Source: Clostridia bacterium (GTDB lineage Bacteria; Bacillota; Clostridia; Christensenellales; CAG-138). Taken from it: 64,000 bases of DNA. The notes below the pieces were generated by a model. The model ran no database searches. It was given only the letters and a program-made list of their open reading frames with translations, and had not been told where the DNA came from. The stretch lies in contig JAFWOT010000024.1 in NCBI GenBank assembly GCA_017509785.1, positions 57,871 to 121,870 of the forward strand. The letters are read 5' to 3'. Below are positions 52,701-61,500 of this stretch, in pieces (position 1 is the first letter of the stretch; the number at the start of each line of letters is the position of its first letter). A program made the position numbers and the translations under genes.

Positions 52701-54662
52701 GTGCGCGAAGGTGTTGATTGGGGTGAGAACAATCAGATACAGTTCAACATCAACGGTGACATCAAGTACATGGCGCGCCTGCGCAGTTCGGCGGCATACA
52801 GTCTTGCAGGCAGCGAAATGGGCCATTCCTATGGGCTGGTTCCATACGACAATTCCGCCAACCTTGTAAACGACAAGGGCGCAGAGTTCAGCAGCACCCA
52901 TACGACCTTCGAGGACAGCTTCATTATCAATGACACGGACAACGAGGGCTGGGTCACTGCGGAGGACGGCAGCCAGTTTTATTACGTGAACAATCAGAAA
53001 CTCACCGGAATCCAGCAGGTACCGGATCCCGAAAACACGGGGACTTATATCTACAACTTCGGTGATGACGGCGTCAGCCGCGGCAAGTACAGCGGCTTGT
53101 TCGAGGTGAACGGCAGCCTCTACTATGCAGTTCTCGGCGAGCGCAAGACGTCATGGCGTTTTATCGGCGACTCTTACTATTATTTCAGCAAGCAGACCTA
53201 CGCAGCGCTTGACGGCGAGCAGCTTATCGATGGTTACCACTACACCTTTGAGGAATACAAACTTACCCGCGGCGAGATAGTCCAAAGGGGTGAATTCCTC
53301 AAGTACATGTGGGCCGGCTCATACTATCGCAACGGTTGGTTCATCCTGGATGGTCATAAGTACTGCGCTCTTCCCAGTGAGAAGCTCTGCACCGGCTTGT
53401 ATCGAACCGATCCTTACGGCGGCGGCGAGCGAGTCCTCATCCATATATTCGGTGAAGACGGCATTTGGCATGAGGAGATCGACGGTTTCTACGATCATAC
53501 CGATGGAGCTACCTACCTTGCCGACAACGGCATAATTGTTGAGTATCCCGGCCTTGTGGAGATCGACGGCGATCTTTACTACTTCGCGAGCAACAACCAG
53601 ATGATAAAGGGCCGCAGCTACTGGATCACCAAGACCAACGGTATCCTTCCCGAGAAGGCCTATGATTTCGGACCCGACGGCAAGATGATCCGTCCCGATC
53701 CCGCAAAGTGCGGCTTCTATCACGAGGATGGAAGCATCTTCTATTATGAGCTTGGCGTCCGTGCCTATGCTGGTTTGATCCATCTTGATGAGAATACGAT
53801 CGATCACGCCGAGGACGGGACTGAGACCGGCCTTGCGGACGGTTACTATTACGTCCGCACCAGCGGCGAGGTCGTCCATGGCCGCAGCTACTGGATCACC
53901 AAGACCAACGACATCGAGGGTTTCAAGGAGGGCGTCTATTACTTCGATGACAACGGCAGGATGATCGATCCTCCCGTTTCGCCCGATCCTACCGACCCCG
54001 GCGAGCCCACTCCCGCTCCCACGGTGAAGAACGGCTTCTACGAGGAGAACAACAGCCTGTTCTATTACGTGAATGGCAAGGTGTTCTACGCAGGGCTGAT
54101 CCATCTTGACGGCAGCACGATCTACCACGCCGCCGACGGGACCGAGTTCGGCCTTGACGACGGTTACTACTATACCCGCGGCACCGGCGAGGTCGTCCAC
54201 GGCCGCAGCTATTGGATCACCAAGACCAACGACATCGAGGGCTTCAAGCCCGGCGCCTATACCTTCGATGATCATGGCTGTATGATCGATCCGCCCGTAG
54301 CTCCACAGCCCACCGAGCCCACCGAGACTCCGGAACCCACCGAGCCCACCGAGACTCCGGAACCCACTCCCACCCCCTTGGTGAAGGAGGGCTTCTACGA
54401 GGAGAATAACAGCCTCTTCTATTACGTGAACGGTAAGCCGTTCTATGCGGGATTGATCCATCTCGATGGCAGCACGATCTATCACGCTGCGGATGGGACC
54501 GAGTTCGGCCTCGATGACGGCTACTACTACGTCCGCGGCACCGGCGAGGTCGTCCACGGCCGCAGCTACTGGATCACCAAGACCAACGACATCGAGGGCT
54601 TCAAGCCAGGTGCTTATACCTTCGATGATCATGGTTGCATGATCGATCCGCCGACGGTATAA
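49755..54662 (+). CDS. Secreted phosphodiester glycosidase with C-terminal surface repeats
   Basis: 1635 residues. A signal peptide (LLSLLLMICMLFTLIPMSAIA) is followed by about 340 residues without a clear fold. A phosphodiester glycosidase domain (NAGPA/DUF2233; about 368-630) holds GTNADFFNMGTGEPTGI and NLDGGGSTTYAAKLEG, the family active-site blocks. Beta-sandwich regions continue to about 1050. The C terminus (1090-1635) has repeats of about 90 residues, with GRSYWITKTND in each and TEPTETPEPTEP linkers; the last two copies are nearly identical. The enzyme should cut sugar-phosphodiester bonds, as on teichoic-acid-like glycans, and the repeats probably hold it on the cell wall. Confidence 0.88.
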   Translation: MLRKLLSLLLMICMLFTLIPMSAIAREGERASETEMQGVDANRNTEEVILPNTSQGDEDENALTDYALFLDLLQQLEAVAEQYGEANDKDGYGLTLNFIRTGAEKYQDSLWSGVAGAMDTDFIEYVAAYDEENETNLSALRNLGNIIVPNGDSIEMVHLIAVLDIANYQSRNDASVAQPYKDFGGWLGDIGDLVYQVYLGEVDCATDFEAGVAEIRNNYLGVNLGRNSFDMQDIRGDLDAVYLMAKHEETSQFLSVLFNDYYSESLADADRTAFYLSNRYPEIDTIAPLRAGVYHDYMDNLMAFALEGNRGINRSEYPERIKACCYAWADYICESAGIVEFGEYPADPEPEPSPSPEIPEPVDLDNDYYRVFSSETTTLVPGVTQTVKLAITADDKQLAYYIATADVTRDDVTICAGYKDYNGNAWGMQSVTDQIAAAMAAHAGENFNVIAGTNADFFNMGTGEPTGILVMQGVEYHPVGNEPFFAILKDGSAVIAAKSEYASYSGQIQEAVGANTFLVKNGEIAVSHSSNYMNSRASRTCVGITESGKVVLMVLDGRQEPWSCGGSAEEIAQIMLDAGCVTAVNLDGGGSTTYAAKLEGSDEVTVVNRPSDGFERRVSTSLMIVSSAVISNELDHANLNADNVYMMLGTEMTINAVGVSVSGNSAALPEDPTWVLSDSSIGTMNGNVFMAEDYGDVTVTMMDGEKELGSIELHVVLPDSLAFDPAEFDAVYDAENHIPLTASYNNNDVAMPTDNDWLESLFNFEVEKTNAGSAVGLTFYAAASDCGVRTTKITAHLWEDDDISAEGIIRLYTADEASFDFNNCTAGDRTLAWNRDVTNTNMVDGIYYLDDPNEEMIVEYTFALDMNDLVIPDNIAAALPLVAAFMGESQVNGDTTAWELLLMLAERISPTTTVTVTVNVDPRLELDLSEMMVNCQFFNLTDTIYDEETGQLKLICNWIKVYGPIDPGTANPLCIVSGLKARVREGVDWGENNQIQFNINGDIKYMARLRSSAAYSLAGSEMGHSYGLVPYDNSANLVNDKGAEFSSTHTTFEDSFIINDTDNEGWVTAEDGSQFYYVNNQKLTGIQQVPDPENTGTYIYNFGDDGVSRGKYSGLFEVNGSLYYAVLGERKTSWRFIGDSYYYFSKQTYAALDGEQLIDGYHYTFEEYKLTRGEIVQRGEFLKYMWAGSYYRNGWFILDGHKYCALPSEKLCTGLYRTDPYGGGERVLIHIFGEDGIWHEEIDGFYDHTDGATYLADNGIIVEYPGLVEIDGDLYYFASNNQMIKGRSYWITKTNGILPEKAYDFGPDGKMIRPDPAKCGFYHEDGSIFYYELGVRAYAGLIHLDENTIDHAEDGTETGLADGYYYVRTSGEVVHGRSYWITKTNDIEGFKEGVYYFDDNGRMIDPPVSPDPTDPGEPTPAPTVKNGFYEENNSLFYYVNGKVFYAGLIHLDGSTIYHAADGTEFGLDDGYYYTRGTGEVVHGRSYWITKTNDIEGFKPGAYTFDDHGCMIDPPVAPQPTEPTETPEPTEPTETPEPTPTPLVKEGFYEENNSLFYYVNGKPFYAGLIHLDGSTIYHAADGTEFGLDDGYYYVRGTGEVVHGRSYWITKTNDIEGFKPGAYTFDDHGCMIDPPTV
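53707..54653 (+). repeat. Three near-identical C-terminal repeats of the glycosidase gene
   Basis: Units at about 53707-53975, 54022-54296 and 54379-54653, each encoding GFY(H/E)E...YAGLIHLDG...GEVVHGRSYWITKTNDIEGFK...MIDPP. The second and third are almost the same at base level, which suggests recent duplication or recombination. A further partial copy lies around 53590-53650. Confidence 0.85.
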
Positions 54663-54682
54663 AAAACTAAAGTACTGCCATG

Positions 54683-54708
54683 CCCGGGTGCGCGAAAACG
54701 CGCCCGGG
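54683..54708 (+). promoter_or_regulatory. GC-rich hairpin after the glycosidase gene
   Basis: CCCGGG-(TG)-CGCG / CGCGCCCGGG stem with an AAAA loop and a 2-nt bulge, 20 nt after the stop. No T run follows, so it may protect the message end or terminate weakly. Confidence 0.5.
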
Positions 54709-54738
54709 TGAAAGTGCATGAAGAGGTAATAAGTTAAA

Positions 54739-55440
54739 ATGAAGATATTAGAATTCATAGCTTCGATATACTCAAAACCATTGAATATTACGCTTGGGAT
54801 TGCTGGATTGTTAGGGATAATCTGGCTGATTCTCGTTCGTAAGCGCTTGAAAATGCATTGGATTGTTGCCATAATTGCTTCTTCTGCGCTTGTCATATAT
54901 GCTGTGTATGCTGTCAAGTTTTTTGCGCTGGTTGAGGCTGGATTTGATCCTGCAAAGTCTGGCGGAATGAGCTTATATGGAGTTCCATTTTTTGTACCGA
55001 TCCCACTGTTGTTAGGAGCGTTGATTGCGAAAAGGCCGATAGGGGAAGTGTTTGATATTTTTTCTGTCAATACGGTCCTGATCTGTATGGGAGGAAGAGC
55101 CAATTGCTTCTTTTATGGTTGCTGTCAGGGAATTGAGATAGCTTCTCTCGGTTTCCGAGTTCCGACTCGAGAAATCGAAATGTTTTTCTATTTGATTTTT
55201 TTGATCCTCATGATTCCCAGAGTATATACTAAAAAGGCGAATGGAACTGCATTCCCATTTTATATGGCAGGCTATGGTATTTTGAGGTTTATACTCGAGT
55301 TCTTCCGCGATACCAACTTTACTACGATTTTTCATCTTGCTCACGTTTGGTCCGCATTATGTGCGCTAATTGGTATTAGCATAGTAATATCGGTACACGA
55401 AAAAAAGAAACATGACAGAGGAAAAAGAATAACGACATAA
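54739..55440 (+). CDS. Lgt-like (prolipoprotein diacylglyceryl transferase family) membrane protein
   Basis: 233 residues, about seven membrane helices. MGGRANCFFYGCCQG resembles the RxGNCxxGCCxG-like core of Lgt-related proteins, and YGILRFILEFFRDTN fits the Lgt C-terminal helix with its Arg-Glu pair. It is shorter than housekeeping Lgt (about 270-290) and AT-richer than its neighbours, a possible sign of transfer. Lgt moves diacylglycerol from phosphatidylglycerol to a lipobox Cys; here, inside a surface glycan and surface protein locus, a related lipid-transfer role on a glycan or protein is possible. Confidence 0.75.
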   Translation: MKILEFIASIYSKPLNITLGIAGLLGIIWLILVRKRLKMHWIVAIIASSALVIYAVYAVKFFALVEAGFDPAKSGGMSLYGVPFFVPIPLLLGALIAKRPIGEVFDIFSVNTVLICMGGRANCFFYGCCQGIEIASLGFRVPTREIEMFFYLIFLILMIPRVYTKKANGTAFPFYMAGYGILRFILEFFRDTNFTTIFHLAHVWSALCALIGISIVISVHEKKKHDRGKRITT

Positions 55441-55518
55441 AACAAGAAGCGTTTTCTTTGATTTTGTCGGTCACAAAAACAAACAATTTTCCAAAGGACT
55501 TTACTAGGAGGTAACAAA

Positions 55519-58500
55519 ATGATTAAGCAAGTAATAAGGCGCTTTATTTCTTTGACGTTAGCGTTATTATTCCTTGTGGGCCTTTTTCCTAATATAGGAA
55601 ATAAGACTATCACGAGTGTCCATGCCGCTGTATCAGTACCCGTTAGCGGCAATCTTACATTAGCAAATAAAGACTATTTGGAAATCACTGCCAGTAATTC
55701 GTATGCAACAGCACAGGGGGCAGTTTCCATATCAACAAACAATGTGATAAGCGTGACAGCAAAGGGCTATAAAACTACAGGAATTTGTGGGTCAGAGCAA
55801 TCGTCAACCACAACTGTTACGTTTAAGAATACCTCTTCCGTAGAAATGACGGTTGCCTGCTCAAAAGACGGCGGTACTCTGTCATCAAATTCTCCAATTG
55901 TGTTGAACGCTGGCGACACCTTTACGTTTGCAGTCACTTCTGGAAAAGGTACGAGCAGCTCTGTAACACAAAAACTAACAATAAGCAGCATTGAATTGGA
56001 AGCTGTCGTAGTCACAACTACATTTGCAAGTGCAGCGAACGGTTCCTATACCGTGACATATAATGGGCAACCTCGCACGGTTGGTCAGTCATATAATGAA
56101 TCGTCGGATTACCCCTATATCCTTTCCGCGACGCCCGCTTCGGGTTATGAGTTTAAATATTGGGTAAACGGAAGTGAAGAAATAATTTCTTCAACACAGA
56201 CAAATTTCAGCTATACAGCTACCTCAGATGCAACGATCAAGCCGGTTTTCTATAAAAGCGGTTCGGCAGTATTTGCGTTAAAAACCAACCTTTCAAAGCC
56301 TTATGGGTATTTGGACGAGGCGATCACCGCAGCCAGAAGTAGCGGAACGATCGTTGTCATAGGGAACGGCTCCGTCTATGGTTCGACCGGTCAGACAAGC
56401 TTTACGATACCGAGCGGCGTTACGTTGCTTGTGCCTTATGACAGTGCTGCTACATCATATACGACAATGCCGGGATCGACCGGATTGGTTGCGGCCGCCA
56501 AGAACCAAAGCGTTTACCGCAAGCTGACGATTCCTTCGGGAACGGGTATTACGGTTGACGGTGTTCTTAGCCTACCTGCGATGGTTAGTTCTGCTAATAC
56601 AGCATATACGGGAGTGCTTTCCGGCGCTTGCGGACAGATCGATATGCAGGCTGGCAGCAGTATCACATTAAATAATGGTTCCAAGCTTTATTGCTGGGGT
56701 TATATCACCGGGTCGGGCACGATTACTGCCAACAACGGATCTGAGGTATATGAAGAATTCCAAATCTGCGATTACCGCGGAGGCAATGCTACGAGCGGCC
56801 TCGCAGGCAATAAAAAAACATTCCCGTTTACGCAGTACTACATTCAAAATATCGAAGCGACTTTGGTGATGAATTACGGCGCAGTGGAGACAGTAGTATG
56901 CCGTTTATACTCAACATCCTATACGTCAGCTGACGTTACGCTCAAGTTTGTTGCAAAGGATAGCGGCGGAATGTTTAATCTTGAATCCGGAAGCAGCTTC
57001 ACCAAAAGTTTTGACACGGCAACAGAACGGGCAACGTATACAATTAATGGAAATGCAAATCTCAACAGCATAACGATCAATGCTGGTGCTTCCATAAATT
57101 CCGCAGACTTTGTGCTTCCAATTATGCAAAATGCAACTGTGAAGATCGAAAGCGGGACAACAACGATCAATCAAAGCGCCTGTATGATTCCCGGCAGCCA
57201 ACTGGTCGTTGATAACGGCGCAACGCTCTCTATCAGCACCGGCAAAAACGTCTTTGCATATAGCCGCGAGCAGTGGATCGGAAAAGGTTATATTTATAGC
57301 GGTACGGATTTCAAAAACGAGTATTGGAACCCGATCAGGAAATGGACGGGGAAATTCGTAAATGCTGATATGGTCAGCACCAAGGTAGATATTAACGGCA
57401 CCGTGATCGTGAATGGAAATATATATACTACGGTAGATGATAACGGTGTTACAACTACTCAAATCATCAGCTCCGAAAAAACGGGCAAGATTGTTTACAA
57501 TACTGCGCCAACCGCTAATACTAACACATATCAGGCGACGCAGTCTGGTAATCAAGCGACAAATGTCCCCATACCGGCAACTGCCGCTCAGCTGAAAAAC
57601 GGCGTCAACCGTCCCACATCCGGCGAGTACAGCGTTGACGAATACACTGCAACGGCCGGGTCTTCTGCGGGCACGACCTTCTATTACTGCGCGACCTGCG
57701 ATGCATGGTACGATGAGCAGCATACTCATTCGAACAAGCTGGATCCCAAATCCGAAAACTTTACTGTTTCCGGTGACGGCACCTACACCTATGACGGCGA
57801 CCCCCATACCGTAACGGTCACTCCTGCAGAAAGTGTGACCGGCATGGGCAGCATCACTGTCGAGTATTATAAGGATGACACACTGGTCAATGATCCCACC
57901 AACGCCGGCACCTACACGATCAAGATCAACGTTACCGAGGGCGACAGCTATAACGAGGCGACCGGCCTCGTAGTCGGCACGCTGACTATCAACAAGGCCG
58001 ATTCGAGCGCAGGGGCTCCCGACGCTAAGACGCTGACCTACACGGGCAGTGCGCAGGCGCTCGTCACTGCGGGGACCGCTGTTGGCGGAACGATGCAGTA
58101 CAGCCTTGAGCGGGACGGCACGTACAGCACCGCGATCCCCACCGGCGTCAACGCGGGCGGCTATACCGTATGGTACAAAGTTGTCGGTGATGCGAATCAC
58201 AATGACACTGCTCCCGCAAGTGTGAATGTGACCATCGCCCCGAAGCCCGTGACGGTCACTGAGATCGTCGCAAATAACAAGACCTACGACGGAACAGTGA
58301 CCGCAACGTTGGAAACCGAGACAGCCACGATCAACGGCAAGGTCGGAAGCGACGAACTGCAGGTCGTTGCTACAGGCGTGTTTGCTGACGCAAACGTCGG
58401 GAACAGCAAGACGGTCGCAATAACCTACACCGGCCTTACCGGCAGCAGTGCATCCAACTATGAGCTTAATACAGACGCCAGCTTGCCCTCGACCACGGCG

Positions 58501-61500
58501 AATATCACCCCCGCCACGGTCACCGTAACGGCGGACGCAAAGACAAAGACATATGGGGCTGAGGATCCCGAGCTTACCTATAAGGCAACCGGTCTTGTCG
58601 GAAGCGATGCCCTTACAGGCGCGCTCATCCGCACTTCCGGCGAGGACATCGGCGAATACGAGATCACGCAGGGCACGCTTACGGCGGGCGGCAATTACAC
58701 CATTGCTTTCACCGGTGCGAAGCTGACGATCACTGCGGCGACGATGACTGTCACCGCGGAAGGCTATACCGGCTCTTACAATGGCAGCGCCCACAGCATC
58801 ACCGTTTTCGCTCCCGAGGGAGCGGCCGTGACTTACAGCACCTCGGAGAACGGCGAATACTCTGCCAATAATCCGGCCTATACAAATGCCGGTACGTATA
58901 CGGTTTATTATAAGGTCGAGAAGGCCAATTATATCACCGTCAACGGCAGCGCGGCTGTGATTATAAGCAAGGCCGCACAGGCGGCGCCCACCGAGCTGAC
59001 CGCAACCGCTGAAACGTATTCCGCTCAGGGCAACGGCACCATCTCCGGCGTCAATCAGTATATGGAATACGGTACTTCCGAGGAAGGCCCGTTCACTGTA
59101 ATCAACAGCACAACGATCAACGGACTTGCCGCCGGAACCTATTACGTGCGCTATCGTGAGGACGCCAACCATAACGCTTCTCCCTGCACGCAGGTGACTG
59201 TAGCCGCAGGCCGGAAGATCGTTATCACATGGAATAATTATGATGGCACGTTCATCAAGGCAACGGAAGCGGACTATGGCGAAATGCCCGCTTACACCGG
59301 CGCGACGCCCACAAAGCCTGCGACCGCGCAGTACACCTATACCTTCGCAGGTTGGACTCCCGAGATCGTTCGCGCGACCGGCGACGCCACCTACACGGCG
59401 ACATACACCGAGGCGGTCAACAAGTACACGATCACCTGGGTAGACGGCAACGGCGATACGCTCAAGACCGAGCAGATAGCCTACGGCGAGATTCCCGCCT
59501 ACACCGGCGATACTCCCACCAAAACGGCGACCGCTCAGTACACCTACACGTTCAACAATACTTGGGATCCCGCGATCACTGCCGTAACCGGCGACGCCAC
59601 TTACACGGCGCAGTTCGACAGCACGGTCAATAAGTACACGATCACATGGGTCGACGGCAACGGCAACACGCTTAAGACCGAGCAGATAGCCTACGGCGAG
59701 ACGCCCGCCTACACCGGCGAGACTCCGACGAAGGATGCGACCGCTCAGTACACCTACACCTTTGCGGGTTGGACTCCCGAGATCGTTGCCGTAACCGGTA
59801 ATGCTACCTACACGGCGCAGTTCGACAGCACGGTGAATGAGTACACGATCACATGGGTCGACGGTAACGGCAACACGCTTAAGACCGAGCAGGTAGCCTA
59901 CGGCGAGACTCCCGCCTACACCGGCGAGACTCCGACGAAGGCTGCGACCGCGCAGTACACCTACACGTTCAACAATACGTGGAGCCCCGAGATAGTTGCC
60001 GTAACCGGCGACGCCACCTATACGGCGCAGTTCGACAGCACGGTCAATAAGTACACGATCAAGTTCGTGAACGAGGACGGCACGGTGCTGCAGAGCAGTG
60101 AAGTAGCCTATGGCGAGACCCCCGTCTACAGCGGTGCGACTCCCACCAAACCCGCTGACGCTCAGTACACTTACGTTTTCGCAGGCTGGGATCCCGAGAT
60201 CACGGCAGTCACCGGCACTGCGACCTACACCGCTACATATACCGGCAACGAGAATGTCGCTAGGATCGGCGAAGTGATGTACACGTCGCTTGCAGACGCG
60301 ATAGCTGTGGTCAATAATGGAGAAACGATCGTGCTTCTGCAGGACAGCGCAACGGCAGACGCCGAAAACGGCAAGGCCTTCACGATCGATATGAACGGTC
60401 ATACGCTGACCGGAATCACGTGGGTCGATGAAGATACTACGCTGACGATCGACGGAATGGCCGAAGGATCTGCATATAACGGCAGCATATATGTAGGCTA
60501 TTCTCCGAACAACAACGGCAACGTAGTTCTGAACGGCGGTACGTATACCTGCGGAAGCGGAGCGACGGTACTGCATATCAACGGGACGTGCCTGAATTCG
60601 AACGTCACGATCAAGAACGCAGTGATCACGAGTCCGGATGATAACGGCATCCAGCTGAACGGAAGCGGTACGTTTGTGATCGATAACAGCACGATCACAG
60701 GCGCGACCGGCGTGTATGTGAAGTCGGGCAATCTGACTATCGCCAACAGCACTATCACGGGCAATATGACGCCTGCGAACTACAACTATTACGGCAACGG
60801 CGCAAATGCGACGGGCGACGCGATAGTGATCGATTCCTGTGAATATCCGGGCGGTGCGCCTGTAGTCGTGATCGGCGAAGGCAACACCTTCAGCGGTTCG
60901 AAGAATCAGGTCGGTTACTACGAATACGACGGCAACCACGACGGAGCGACCGAGGCCGCTGAAATAACGGCAACGACCAACGAGCTTACGATCCCTGAAG
61001 GCTATGCGTGGACAGAAGCCGGCGAAGGCCTGTACAGGCTCGTCAAAGCATTCACGATCAGGTTCGTGGATGAGGACGGCACCGAACTGCAGAGCAGCGA
61101 AGTAGCCTATGGCGAGACTCCCGTGTACAACGGTGAGGAACCCACCAAGGATGCGACCGCTCAGTACACCTACACCTTCGCGGGTTGGACTCCCGAGATC
61201 GCGGCCGTAACCGGCGAAGCCACCTACACGGCGACCTACACCGAGACGGTCAACAAGTACACGATCAAGTTCGTGAACGAGGACGGCACTGAGCTGCAGA
61301 GCAGCGAAGTCGAGTACGGCGCGACTCCCGTTTACAACGGCGAGAATCCCTCGAAGCCTGCGACAGCGGAGCACACCTTCTATTTTGACGGTTGGACTCC
61401 CGAGATCGCTGCGGTAACCGGTGACGCCACATACAGAGCAAAATATTCTACGGTTCTCAATACCTATACCGTAACATGGAAGAACGAGGACGGCACTGTG

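Noticed and set aside
53700..54660. Frameshift or assembly duplication in the glycosidase repeats
   Set aside because: Copies differ in linkers and several codons and the frame is kept, so they look like genuine repeats, although assembly collapse of further copies cannot be excluded.
56926..61374. 1482-codon open frame on the minus strand inside the giant surface protein gene
   Set aside because: It lies fully antisense to a gene with a signal peptide and clear domains, lacks a ribosome site and reads as arginine- and valine-rich low-complexity sequence; it follows from the codon bias of the repeats.
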